Positions 54,293-62,829 of a stretch of 64,000 nt of DNA are shown here, piece by piece (within the stretch, counting starts at the first letter, position 1; the number at the start of each line of letters is the position of its first letter). The notes beneath the pieces were generated by a model. That model saw only the letters and a list, made by a program, of their open reading frames with translations, was not told where the DNA came from and did not search any database. A program made the position numbers and the translations under genes. The stretch is from Bacteroidota bacterium (GTDB lineage Bacteria; Bacteroidota; Bacteroidia; Bacteroidales; Dysgonomonadaceae): NCBI GenBank assembly GCA_023437305.1, contig JAEZGN010000021.1:1-64000 (forward strand). Reading direction: 5' to 3'.

Positions 54293-55567
54293 ATGAAAAA
54301 CCAATTTAATGAGGAAGAGGCTCCCCATAGAGTTAATATCGAATCAAAAATTAATGATCTGGAGAAAGAAGCAGAAAGAAAAAGTAAGCTCTATTCTATA
54401 TTGTTCGGCATAGCAATTGTAATTGTAATAATATTGCCAATATTATTCACTAAGTGCTCATCGGCTATTGGATTTAATACCGATACGGCGGCTATAGGGG
54501 ATACATTCAGCGGCACAATGGGACCATTCATCGCCATTATTGCCGCATGGCTTACCTTTAAGGCATTTTGGACACAATATCAGGCAAACATAGAACTACA
54601 AAAAAACAATATTTATCAGCAAAAAGAGATCGCCCTCGATCATTTCGAAAATAAATTTTATGAAATGTTGCGAATACATAGAGAAAACATAGAGGAAATA
54701 GCAGCTGGGAAAATTACCGGACGAAAAGCCTTTATTGAGTTATATTATGAGATTTCCATCTCATATGCAATTACCCTATCTATTATATCAATTCTACAAA
54801 AAGAGAATCCCCAAATAAACCAATACATTAAAAATATAAAGGATAAGGATCTATTTCAAAGTTATATATTAGAAATTTCTTATGGATACTTTTTCTATGG
54901 AATGAATTATTTATTTGCAAAAGAAGATGATACAACAAACTATTTAATCAATTCAGAGATTACAAAAAAAATCAATTTATTGAATACTCATTTTCAAACA
55001 ACAGATACAATAAGACATGAATATTCAATTCAATACTCTAAATTCAGTGAATCTTCTTTGTGGGAAACCATAAAAGAAATCATAAAAAACCCCAATAAAT
55101 CTACTCTTTCTTATAGAGGATATTACCCTCTATTCGGAGGATACAATTCAACGTTAGGCCATTACTACAGGCATCTTTTTCAGACAGTCAAATTTGTAGC
55201 CTCACAAGAGACCAACTTAATTTCCGAAAAGAAAAAATATGATTACACGAAAATGATAAGAGGACAATTATCTGATTATGAACAGATAGTTCTATTTTAC
55301 AACTCTACCTCCAAGATGGGCAAAGATTGGAATAAATGTTCAAAAGACTTAAAAGGAATAGCTGAAAACGAAAATTTAAGTAAAGGTGATCTGCGTGCTT
55401 TCATCCCTCAAATGGCATATATACCTCGTTTTAAATTAATAAAAAACATACCCTCTTTGAAAATATACATGGGAGTAGTACCTTCGAGAAAATACGAAAA
55501 TGAAATAAAAATTTATTATAGATTAGATGAAGATTTCTTTGAACATAGAGAAAAAACACCACAATAA
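54293..55567 (+). CDS. PutAbiC-type abortive infection protein
   Basis: A 424-aa membrane-anchored protein of the putative phage abortive infection family (PF16872 type). It has two N-terminal membrane helices (YSILFGIAIVIVIILPILF; FSGTMGPFIAIIAAWLTF) followed by a coiled region and the family marks DHFENKFYEMLRIHRENIEE, GHYYRHLFQTVKFV and MIRGQLSDYEQIVLFYN. It follows the repressor by 24 bp on the same strand, so it is expressed in the lysogen. Codons are AT-rich compared with the repressor, suggesting separate acquisition. It would protect the host from other phages. Confidence 0.82.
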   Translation: MKNQFNEEEAPHRVNIESKINDLEKEAERKSKLYSILFGIAIVIVIILPILFTKCSSAIGFNTDTAAIGDTFSGTMGPFIAIIAAWLTFKAFWTQYQANIELQKNNIYQQKEIALDHFENKFYEMLRIHRENIEEIAAGKITGRKAFIELYYEISISYAITLSIISILQKENPQINQYIKNIKDKDLFQSYILEISYGYFFYGMNYLFAKEDDTTNYLINSEITKKINLLNTHFQTTDTIRHEYSIQYSKFSESSLWETIKEIIKNPNKSTLSYRGYYPLFGGYNSTLGHYYRHLFQTVKFVASQETNLISEKKKYDYTKMIRGQLSDYEQIVLFYNSTSKMGKDWNKCSKDLKGIAENENLSKGDLRAFIPQMAYIPRFKLIKNIPSLKIYMGVVPSRKYENEIKIYYRLDEDFFEHREKTPQ

Positions 55568-55599
55568 ATTTATATTTCTTCGTCCCTTCGTCCTTTCGG

Positions 55600-55704
55600 A
55601 TTTAACTACGTTACACTCCGTTGATTGCTAATTGCAATCCTAAAGCTATTTCTATCCGGATTTCAAATCCTTATAATAAAACTTCGGGGTTGCAAACCCC
55701 GAAG
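55600..55704. repeat. GC-palindrome cluster
   Basis: Members of the second repeat family: CCTTTCGGATTTAACTACG near 55609, and the perfect palindrome CTTCGGGGTTGCAAACCCCGAAG in the middle (bases 55682-55704). It lies directly before the 80-bp palindrome copy at 55723. The 380-bp gap 55568-55947 is filled by these repeats. Confidence 0.7.
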
Positions 55705-55722
55705 AACGAAAATACCCTCTTT

Positions 55723-55802
55723 GTCATGCTGAGAGGAACGAAGCATCTCGACCTTGTAAGTGAATAAAGAGACAAGAGATCCTTCCCTGCGGTCAGGATG
55801 AC
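55723..55802. repeat. dispersed palindromic repeat, copy 7 (80 bp)
   Basis: GTCATGCTGAGAGGAACGAA to GGTCAGGATGAC, 80 bp. Nearly identical to the copy at 56963, in the same orientation, with the unknown gene 55948-56913 between them. Confidence 0.9.
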
Positions 55803-55894
55803 AGGAAAAAAGAAGAGTGACAAGGATGGAAGAAAAGAAAAAGTAAATACCTTTTTTTTTAGATACTCTTTTTCCAAAGGTGAGAATAAAATTT

Positions 55895-55902
55895 TATCTT
55901 TG
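55895..55902 (+). promoter_or_regulatory. promoter -7 element
   Basis: TATCTTTG matches TAnnTTTG 45 bp before the ATG at 55948, so the gene between the repeats has its own promoter. Confidence 0.5.
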
Positions 55903-55947
55903 AGTGATTAACAAACATAATACCATAAATACACAAAACCTCACGAT

Positions 55948-56913
55948 ATGCAAAAGCTGGATTTTGTAGAACATCTCAAAGTAGTAGTAGACAAGTTAGA
56001 TTCGGAGCGGATAGTAGACCATTTCGAAAGTGGGATTAACATTCGAAACAATGGAGATATCACAGCTTACGACTTCACCAAAATAACGCCACTGCTATTT
56101 TTGTCGAAGGTAAATTACGAAAACCTACTCTTACATGACGATTATGCAACGTTTTTGAAAGAAATAGGTGCAAACAAGATATACAACGAAGATAATCTGG
56201 CCAAACTATCACGTTCTTTGACTGTAGAGGTCTATTATATGGCATTCCAGTCTACCGAAATACTACAACTGTATATGTTTCATCAGGGATTGATAAGAAT
56301 GCTCGAGTTGGCAGAGCCACTCCTATTAAATGAACTGACAGACAAAGGATTCAAAGCTTCGCTTAAGGAAGGTGTACTGGTTTTTCAGGTGGTGACAAAC
56401 CAAGAGCATATCAGCTCCGAAGAATATATACAAATACTAACAGCCCTGCAAGAACTGGTAAATGTAGTGGGCAAAGCCCTGATAGACAAAAATGACGACT
56501 ATCAGACCGATATCGTCCTACTCGACTCGGGAAGCGACACCAACATCGGTATACAGACTTTTGGCGAAGTAGCCAAAGCCATATCCAACATTTTCAATGA
56601 AATATGGGCTTACATCACCAATCATGGCATATACCAGAACGAGAAGAAAAACAAAGCCTTGCTAGACTCTCTCTCCATCAGACACGAGATTCAAAAAAGT
56701 GTAAAAGAAGGCATACTCACCGAAGCAGAAGGAAAGGAATATACCCACTTAGTAAAAACACGTGTAGATAAACTGATAGGAATGAAGGTATTGCCCAAAG
56801 AGATTGTTGTAGGATCGTATACCAAAACGAAGACCAACCGACACTTATTGGAGGAACTCAATGTCAAAGGATTTCTGACTGAGGATCAAAACAAAGAAGA
56901 TAACACGCTGTAG
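55948..56913 (+). CDS. unknown protein between two palindromes
   Basis: A 321-aa soluble protein that I do not recognise. It contains LLLHDDYATFLKEIGANKIY, EVYYMAFQSTEILQLYMFHQ and DIVLLDSGSDTNIGIQTFGE followed by VAKAISNIFNEIW, the last giving an amphipathic helix. There are no membrane segments or signal peptide. It has a promoter of its own and sits between two 80-bp palindromes that match almost base for base. Its place right after the repressor and abortive-infection gene suggests an accessory (moron) gene. Confidence 0.75.
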   Translation: MQKLDFVEHLKVVVDKLDSERIVDHFESGINIRNNGDITAYDFTKITPLLFLSKVNYENLLLHDDYATFLKEIGANKIYNEDNLAKLSRSLTVEVYYMAFQSTEILQLYMFHQGLIRMLELAEPLLLNELTDKGFKASLKEGVLVFQVVTNQEHISSEEYIQILTALQELVNVVGKALIDKNDDYQTDIVLLDSGSDTNIGIQTFGEVAKAISNIFNEIWAYITNHGIYQNEKKNKALLDSLSIRHEIQKSVKEGILTEAEGKEYTHLVKTRVDKLIGMKVLPKEIVVGSYTKTKTNRHLLEELNVKGFLTEDQNKEDNTL

Positions 56914-56962
56914 CTCGCCTGATGAAAAAGGACAAATAAAGAAACGGATTGTACCCTCTCTT

Positions 56963-57042
56963 GTCATGCTGAGAGAAACGAAGCATCTCGACTCTGTTAA
57001 AGATCAAAGAGACAAGAGATCCTTCCCTACGGTCAGGATGAC
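56963..57042. repeat. dispersed palindromic repeat, copy 8 (80 bp)
   Basis: GTCATGCTGAGAGAAACGAA to GGTCAGGATGAC. Same length and orientation as copy 7. The following DNA to 57695 is AT-rich without a credible gene; a short open frame over the repeat is not believed. Confidence 0.9.
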
Positions 57043-57180
57043 AAAGAACCCAAAGGACGAAGGACGAAGAAAACGAAAAAAAAGAAGGAAGAAGTATAAA
57101 ATAGGGGGGAGTTTTCTAAAGCTTAACCATGCAGACATGCCAATATAACAATAAATAAATATTATAAAATAGGTGAATGA

Positions 57181-57273
57181 CGAAATATGACTTTTTATGT
57201 GTTAATATTTATTTTAACACATTAGAAAAAAGGCACTTAGACATATACCATACAACCCAAAATATGACTTTTT
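57181..57273 (-). promoter_or_regulatory. paired AAAAAGTCATA boxes, 77 bp apart (inverted copy C)
   Basis: On the minus strand AAAAAGTCATA occurs twice (TATGAC at 57186-57191 and 57263-57268 on the plus strand), again 77 bp apart. TATATTG on the minus strand is 44 bp beyond the second box, the same offset as in copies A and B. No gene is visible in the right place downstream, so this copy may drive an RNA or be a remnant. Confidence 0.45.
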
Positions 57274-57360
57274 GGAGTGAGCAAAAAGGTGCTAAAAAAT
57301 TATTTTCACATTCCCAGAAAAATAAATATTAAAATTGTAATTCTGTAACGGAATTAAATG

Positions 57361-57368
57361 TATATTTG
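57361..57368 (+). promoter_or_regulatory. isolated promoter -7 element
   Basis: TATATTTG matches TAnnTTTG. It could drive a transcript over 57375-57690, where only very short frames are seen, or the 83-aa membrane gene. Confidence 0.35.
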
Positions 57369-57695
57369 ATCATAAATAGCATATTATCAGGCAACACAAA
57401 ACGTTCAAGACTTCATTTTCGATAAAGAATTCGATATGAATTATAATGAGTTCGGACAATACAAATCAATATTTCTGACCACCATTCATTAGAATCTTGT
57501 GCCCTAAATGTGCAAAAAAAGTAAGCTTCTGTGGAATACACGGTAATTATAGCTCAGAATAACAATGTGTTTTTTGAATCAACGAAGTAAATATAGTATA
57601 CAATATAAGCAACACATAATGATAGTAAGCATGTTAACAAAGGATAGTAGCAAAAGTTATACTTCAATAAAAAAACAAACCATAAATCATACGAA

Positions 57696-57947
57696 ATGAG
57701 CACAATACATTATTTATTTATTGCATCGCTTCTGATATTTGCAGTTTTCTTTCTTTTTGCAGGATGGAAAAACATTAAACTATTGCTAGACGACTGGGAT
57801 TACATCAAATCGAACAAAACGGGCGTAGGAAGATTCCTTTATGTTGCCGGTTTTGTAGGTATCGCCGTATTACTGTCTGCTCTAGGTATCATTTTCATCT
57901 ACTTCTTACACATTGCAAGTTCGCAGGCTTATTTATTTTCGGAGTAA
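57696..57947 (+). CDS. small two-helix membrane protein
   Basis: An 83-aa protein with two membrane helices (about residues 5-23 and 48-72: LFIASLLIFAVFFLFAGW and YVAGFVGIAVLLSALGII) joined by a short basic loop (DDWDYIKSNKTGVGRF). No family recognised. It is on the plus strand in a stretch with few genes and lies between the two inverted box pairs. Confidence 0.6.
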   Translation: MSTIHYLFIASLLIFAVFFLFAGWKNIKLLLDDWDYIKSNKTGVGRFLYVAGFVGIAVLLSALGIIFIYFLHIASSQAYLFSE

Positions 57948-58011
57948 GAATCAAGACAGAAAACTTTACAAGAAATCGGGGCTTACGCCAAAATTCCCTC
58001 TAGATATATAA

Positions 58012-58116
58012 AGCAAAGGGAAAGACTTTTTATCGCTAGTCTTTCGAGCTTGCTCGTTGAGATTGCAGTTGCGATAAGGCTTTCTTGTGCAAGAAACAAC
58101 GAAAAGCCGATATATA
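58012..58116. ncRNA. possible structured RNA region
   Basis: TTATCGC (58031-58037) and GCGATAA (58072-58078) close a long stem that holds CGAGC-TT-GCTCG; a CTTGTGCAAG hairpin and a GGCTTT/AAAAGCC pairing follow. The nested stems in a non-coding, AT-rich gap suggest a structured RNA or a complex regulatory site on either strand. No known RNA family was recognised. Confidence 0.35.
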
Positions 58117-58124
58117 CCTCATAA

Positions 58125-58258
58125 AAAAAGTCATATACAGCCTCTTTTCCAATATACTTAAAAAACTGATACAAATAACATTAACACAAGTATAGTGGTA
58201 TAAAAAGTCATATTGAGTAAAAAATGACAAAAACAAACATATCTTATCATTAGATTTG
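58125..58258 (+). promoter_or_regulatory. paired AAAAAGTCATA boxes and -7 element (copy B)
   Basis: AAAAAGTCATA with its G at 58130 and 58207 (77 bp apart), then TAGATTTG (58251-58258), a full TAnnTTTG -7 match, 44 bp after the second box. The ATG at 58303 is 96 bp after the box, close to the 94 bp in copy A. The layout looks like a promoter controlled from two spaced sites. Confidence 0.6.
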
Positions 58259-58302
58259 CTATCGAGTTCATTGATATCACCTATTCTTTTATCTATCAAA
58301 TT

Positions 58303-58503
58303 ATGTCAAAATATTATATCTCCATTGAGCACACCGAGGACATCGACACCGGGCAATATGCGATCAATGATCCGGATATTCTGATCAAAAAGCGCAGCTT
58401 CTTGATATTTGACATGGTTGTAAAAAATTTTGGAACGTATAATCGCGACTTAAAAGAATATGCCGATCGATATTGCAAAATACTAAATTCAGTGTCTGCG
58501 TAG
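58303..58503 (+). CDS. small protein under paired boxes
   Basis: A 66-aa soluble protein (MSKYYISIEHTEDIDTGQYA...) with no known domain. The evidence that it is real is its placement after the box-pair promoter and before hairpins. Possible short regulator or phage accessory protein. Confidence 0.5.
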   Translation: MSKYYISIEHTEDIDTGQYAINDPDILIKKRSFLIFDMVVKNFGTYNRDLKEYADRYCKILNSVSA

Positions 58504-58536
58504 ATATGATAAAATTTGTCTTTATATAAATCCAAA

Positions 58537-58639
58537 GAGGCCGTACCCAAAACAGGCCTCATCTATTCCAAAAATCCTAATCCTTAAGATCATTCACAGT
58601 AATTAAGAAAGGTCCACAAAATCACTTTGTAGACCTTTC
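58537..58639. terminator. two hairpins after the small gene
   Basis: GAGGCC / GGCCTC (58537-58560) and GAAAGGTC / GACCTTTC with flanking pairs (58607-58639). The first has no T tract, the second has only a weak one. They may end the 58303 transcript and the lysis unit coming from the right. The gap 58640-58981 is AT-rich; nothing else is seen. Confidence 0.55.
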
Positions 58640-58981
58640 ACTTACACAAACTTTACAAACTACTTAATATATTAAAAAATACGAAAACCAATATTTTTTA
58701 ATAAAAAAACAGATTAATAAAACTTTATAAATTTTCCAAAAAGAACAAGACTTATAAAATCATTTTGCTTTTTTGTCATTTCGTGTGAGACTATATAAAT
58801 AACTTACTATTGTTGTATTTGCAATGTTTCTACAAAGATAGTCAATTTTACACAATAGAAAAAATTAATTTCCTAAAAAAAATCATGCACAACCCTCTGC
58901 TAGAGCGCACATAGACAATAATACACTAATACATAGCGTATTATATACGTCATAAAAAATGCAATTTTATTGAAAAAAAAA

Positions 58982-59389
58982 TCAAACGCTTATTCTAAAG
59001 CGCCGCATTACCAAATATACGAGCAAAAACAGCAGCAAAATCCTGCCGCACCACATCTGAAAAGACTGGAAAGAAGTCAAGCGATTGACTTCCTGCACCT
59101 CTATTACCGGATAGGGCACGGCAATGCTGTCTGTCTTAAATACAGAATCCCTCACCACCTTGTCGCGATAGAGGTATTTGTACTTCTCGAGCCAGACAGT
59201 ATCGCCTTTCATCTTTATCAATACCGAGTCGTAGAGGTGAACCGAGTCGCGCAACAGCTTGTCCCGATATTCAACCCTGACGGTTTCTACAGGCACATAC
59301 ACCGTTTTGGCTTTGCATGATGTCAGCATCACAAGCAGCAAGCAGGCCGACAAGCCGATTGCATATCGCAGTACAGATCGTAGAATCAT
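58982..59389 (-). CDS. single-chain spanin-like lysis lipoprotein
   Basis: A 135-aa protein with a lipoprotein signal (SACLLLVMLTSCKAKTV, lipobox LTSC) and one C-terminal membrane helix (CGRILLLFLLVYLVMRRF) joined by a helical periplasmic stretch (VEYRDKLLRDSVHLYDSVLI). This is the layout of a unimolecular spanin, which links outer and inner membrane and fuses them at the last lysis step. It overlaps the endolysin gene by 4 bp, where a spanin is expected. Confidence 0.72.
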   Translation of the reverse strand: MILRSVLRYAIGLSACLLLVMLTSCKAKTVYVPVETVRVEYRDKLLRDSVHLYDSVLIKMKGDTVWLEKYKYLYRDKVVRDSVFKTDSIAVPYPVIEVQEVNRLTSFQSFQMWCGRILLLFLLVYLVMRRFRISV

Positions 59390-59907
59390 TCTTCAAATTT
59401 TAAATCGTTAATCCTGTTTAACCACCCTCTCCTAAACTTTCGGTTGGCCGGACGTGCCGCCACAATCCTATTCACAAAGGCGATACGCTCCTGACGGATT
59501 TTTTCGAAAAGTTCACAGGGAGGTGTATAATTATTCACAGCAGCCAGCGTCTGGTTGCCCACAATGCCATCGGCTGCAACGCCCAGCATCTTTTGCGGCA
59601 ACTTGATGCCATAGCTGCCCGAAGCCCATACCCAGTCGACAAGCAGATTGGCTATGCTCTGATTGACGATCTTATCGGCCTGCCACTTGTCCCAATAGAG
59701 GCTTTTGAGCACATCCGTCCACTCTGCGTCCGAAATATTCTTCAGATCGGCAACGGTAGTTGTGGCGTATCCTCTTTGGCGACGGTAAAACCTGTAGGTA
59801 GCTATCGTTATCCCCTTATTGGTGGCTCCGCCCCTATCGTCGGGATCGTCTACAAAGCCACCTTCCCAGCGGAGGATAAAAGGGATAAGCCGTTCAACCC
59901 TTGCCAT
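59386..59907 (-). CDS. phage endolysin, GH108 type
   Basis: A 173-aa peptidoglycan hydrolase of family GH108 (DUF847). The active region RWEGGFVDDPDDRGGATNKG with the catalytic Glu and GIT lies near residues 13-35, and the C-terminal part GVAADGIVGNQTLAAVNN looks like a peptidoglycan-binding domain. No signal peptide, so it needs a holin. It overlaps the holin gene (14 bp) and the spanin gene (4 bp). Confidence 0.93.
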   Translation of the reverse strand: MARVERLIPFILRWEGGFVDDPDDRGGATNKGITIATYRFYRRQRGYATTTVADLKNISDAEWTDVLKSLYWDKWQADKIVNQSIANLLVDWVWASGSYGIKLPQKMLGVAADGIVGNQTLAAVNNYTPPCELFEKIRQERIAFVNRIVAARPANRKFRRGWLNRINDLKFEE

Positions 59908-60328
59908 CTTTGTCTTCGGTTTTCTTGTCGTCTTCTACTTCTATCATATCGCTTTTCTTTCCAAAAAACTTCAGAATATTCACCTTCACTCTTTTACCTC
60001 TCGAGGCGAAGTAGTTCACATAAATACTTTCCAATTCTACGCCGTAGATAATCACAAGCATCAGCATAGGAAGCAGTTCTACACCAAAGGGCAAGGCAAA
60101 TGCCTGTCCGAAGGTGTATGCCAATATGACCCAGATGATGTAGCTGGTAATCTTGTCGATTGTACGGCGCACGGCCTTCGATTTCTTCACGTCTTCTTTT
60201 CTGGCTTTGGCGGCGGCGATTCCAAACTTCAGGTCGGCAAGCGTTAGTGTCAGTGCCAAGATCAAGAGCCATTTAGCCCAAATAAAGAAATCGAGAAGCC
60301 CTACTAAAAAATTATCTGTGTATGTCAT
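59894..60328 (-). CDS. phage holin family protein
   Basis: A 144-aa membrane protein with three helices (about 17-37 FIWAKWLLILALTLTLADLK, 61-76 IIWVILAYTF, 80-103 LPFGVELLPMLMLVIIYG) and an acidic, lysine-rich tail, as in the Bacteroidetes phage holin family. It makes the membrane pore that frees the endolysin. First of the three-gene lysis cassette. Confidence 0.85.
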   Translation of the reverse strand: MTYTDNFLVGLLDFFIWAKWLLILALTLTLADLKFGIAAAKARKEDVKKSKAVRRTIDKITSYIIWVILAYTFGQAFALPFGVELLPMLMLVIIYGVELESIYVNYFASRGKRVKVNILKFFGKKSDMIEVEDDKKTEDKDGKG

Positions 60329-60428
60329 AAGTTATTTTTTGATTTGTTTGTTGTTTTGTGATGAATGAAAAATGTCGGATTGTTTTTCTTTTGGAGAATA
60401 AAAACACACTTACAACTTCGAATATCTT

Positions 60429-60508
60429 GTCATCCTGAGGAACGAAGGATCTCGTCTTAGTGTACACCTGCGTTTGAGGCAAGAGATGCTTCCTTACGTC
60501 AGCATGAC
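60429..60508. repeat. dispersed palindromic repeat, copy 9
   Basis: GTCATCCTGAGGAACGAAGG to GTCAGCATGAC, 80 bp, between the holin gene and the tail-region genes. A related GC-type hairpin follows (GCAGGAGATT / AATCCCCTGC, 60521-60543). It lies inside the phage late region. Confidence 0.85.
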
Positions 60509-60562
60509 AAGGTTTACGAAGCAGGAGATTACAAATCCCCTGCAACGAGCAATGCGCTTCAG

Positions 60563-60787
60563 TTACAAGAATGACCCGTAGTTGAGTCCGGCGGGCGATT
60601 TTTCTACTAAAACAGTATTTATATGTGCAGATTCCAGTTCCTTATAAAGACTTGTTTCAGATATCACTCCTTTTACCTCATATACTTTGTGCTGATCACT
60701 TTCTTCTTGAGTCTGCAATACAACATCGGTGATCTTAGCGTTTGTTGTTGTACCTACAGGAGGTAGTCCATTATCGAAATCACTCAT
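60563..60787 (-). CDS. small phage protein, unknown
   Basis: A 74-aa protein (MSDFDNGLPPVGTTTNAKIT) that follows the large tail-region gene with a 1-bp gap. No domain recognised. Short acidic proteins like this often accompany tail-fibre genes. Confidence 0.6.
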   Translation of the reverse strand: MSDFDNGLPPVGTTTNAKITDVVLQTQEESDQHKVYEVKGVISETSLYKELESAHINTVLVEKSPAGLNYGSFL

Positions 60788-60788
60788 A

Positions 60789-62639
60789 TCACATTGGGTT
60801 TTGAGTTGTTATTACCAATCGCAATTGCATATAAGTTCCTTTGATTGGGAAAGCCGGAATCCGAATACCGCTAGTACCTAAAATATCGTCATAGAAGGAT
60901 TCATGCCCGGAAGTTCTATAGCGTCCACCTGTATCGGTCATCATCTCACTGGCATTTCCGTTGTTATTCTTCATCAAGCAGCGCAAATCATCGGGACGAA
61001 CATCAAACCAAATGGGTTTTTGTTCGTTCTCCCAAAATGATTTATCAACCGTCTCTGAGCCATAGTCAAAAACATCGCGCCAGCAACGACGCAAATGTAC
61101 ATTGCCCGATTTGGTAAATGATGCCGCTCCACTAGCCAAGAAAGAACCGCCAACAGGATAATTGACACCGTTGTATGTTACATAATCTGTTTTGTTGCTT
61201 TGATTCAAATCGTGCTCTACCAGATACCAATAACCTGATGTAAGAGATGTACCTGCTAAGATTTTACCTGCCGGTATTTTATTTACGATACGCATCTGTA
61301 TGGTCTGATGAATAGCCTTGTTATCCATCACCTCATAAACCACAGCATTACCCGAAACGTTTGTAAAAGACGTTTCTGCGGCTACGCCAAAAAACACATT
61401 AGCTTGATTAAGCAGTGCCGAACTGTAAGTCAACTTGTTATATACTATAGTGGCTTCCTCTGTATTGGATGATCTTACATAGTAAGTTTTGCCTTCCTTT
61501 ATTGTAGCAACCGGCGTATCCGACAGTGTGGGAGTAGAATCGATAAAGACCCCATATTCCTTTGGAAGGTTATGGATGATATTGATTAGGTTCACCTGAG
61601 ACTTTTCGCCAAGCCATATTACGTTTGATTTGGCACTGGTATTTACGGGCTTAGAGATATCAACGGATGGCTTAAAAGATATACCTTCGTTTGTAACACC
61701 TAATACGTTGCTATCTGCATACTGCGACGAAAAGCTATTTGCCTTATTTTTATCGGAGGTAATACTGATTATGTTTCCTCTTTCGGGCTTATAGCCAAAA
61801 GCTATTAAGCGAGGAATCTCGAACTGATGTATCTCCGAGCCTGTTATGACAAGTCCATCAGTAGCCGAATTTTTGGAAAATATCCATCGTCCGGCTTGTA
61901 AGGTTTCTCCATATTCTGTAATAACAGGAACGTTAAACCCTGCCGCTTTACATCTTACTACAAATGATGCCCGCAACTCCTCCGCAGTGTTTCCTGACAG
62001 TGGAATGTACTCGGGTCCCAATCCAATTTTGAATTTACAGTCATTGAATGCTGCATAGCGTGTATTTGCCAAATTCGCATCAGATTGAGATAATATCAAT
62101 ATGTTACATTTATCATACAATATATTCTGAATAGCTGTACGCGGAAGTTCAATATCAGTTCCTATAAAAGACAAAGCATTACTAGATCCATTATTTATCG
62201 CTATTGGTACTCGTATTTTACATTTAATAAACACCTGATTATTAAAAACATTAGTTCTGTAATCACACTGGTAGAGACTTGGCACAGTAAGTACACCCGG
62301 ATAGTTCAGAATGGTCATGTTATACATATTGAAAATTTTATTGTATGCAGGATCATGAGGACTTGAACTAACAATTCGTTTATCCCATATCGTATTATCC
62401 ATACCTTGTCCATAGAAAGAACACCTGGAGGCTTGCAATGTACAAAAACCATCATGCAAACCGGATGATAATACCGCCACTTCAGTTCTAACATTTACAT
62501 TTCCCTTCGAATATCTGGGTGTAGATCTGGAGCCTTTGCCTTCAGCTATATTTTTATTTCCTAAAACAGATAAATACTCAACGGACATAGAAGGCTCATC
62601 AAATCCATAATTATCTTTCCAATTGTATTTATTAGCCAT
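60789..62639 (-). CDS. phage tail-fibre-like protein
   Basis: A 616-aa protein with a long run of beta-rich sequence (ILNYPGVLTVPSLYQCDY, CNILILSQSDANLANTRYAA, KPERGNIISITSDKNKAN), typical of a beta-helix or receptor-binding tail protein. No signal peptide and no enzymatic motif were seen. Located in the tail region next to small structural-like genes; role inferred. Confidence 0.6.
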   Translation of the reverse strand: MANKYNWKDNYGFDEPSMSVEYLSVLGNKNIAEGKGSRSTPRYSKGNVNVRTEVAVLSSGLHDGFCTLQASRCSFYGQGMDNTIWDKRIVSSSPHDPAYNKIFNMYNMTILNYPGVLTVPSLYQCDYRTNVFNNQVFIKCKIRVPIAINNGSSNALSFIGTDIELPRTAIQNILYDKCNILILSQSDANLANTRYAAFNDCKFKIGLGPEYIPLSGNTAEELRASFVVRCKAAGFNVPVITEYGETLQAGRWIFSKNSATDGLVITGSEIHQFEIPRLIAFGYKPERGNIISITSDKNKANSFSSQYADSNVLGVTNEGISFKPSVDISKPVNTSAKSNVIWLGEKSQVNLINIIHNLPKEYGVFIDSTPTLSDTPVATIKEGKTYYVRSSNTEEATIVYNKLTYSSALLNQANVFFGVAAETSFTNVSGNAVVYEVMDNKAIHQTIQMRIVNKIPAGKILAGTSLTSGYWYLVEHDLNQSNKTDYVTYNGVNYPVGGSFLASGAASFTKSGNVHLRRCWRDVFDYGSETVDKSFWENEQKPIWFDVRPDDLRCLMKNNNGNASEMMTDTGGRYRTSGHESFYDDILGTSGIRIPAFPIKGTYMQLRLVITTQNPM

Positions 62640-62829
62640 TATTTTCTATTTTATTAATTAATACTCTGCCAAAAGTTGTTAATACCAGAATAGCATTATC
62701 AAATTCTACAACATTGTTCTCATTCAGATTTTCATTAAATACTTTCTGAAAATCGATGGACTGATCGATCAATAAAACCGTATCATCCACCTCAAACGTG
62801 ACATCGTCTTTCTTTACTTCGTATATCAT
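62632..62829 (-). CDS. small phage protein, unknown
   Basis: A 65-aa protein (MIYEVKKDDVTFEVDDTVLL), overlapping the 616-aa gene by 8 bp and the 138-aa gene by 4 bp. The tight overlaps indicate one late operon. Confidence 0.65.
   Translation of the reverse strand: MIYEVKKDDVTFEVDDTVLLIDQSIDFQKVFNENLNENNVVEFDNAILVLTTFGRVLINKIENNG

Noticed and set aside
56966..57148. 60-codon frame over palindrome copy 8
   Set aside because: It is made almost wholly of repeat sequence and basic low-complexity residues.
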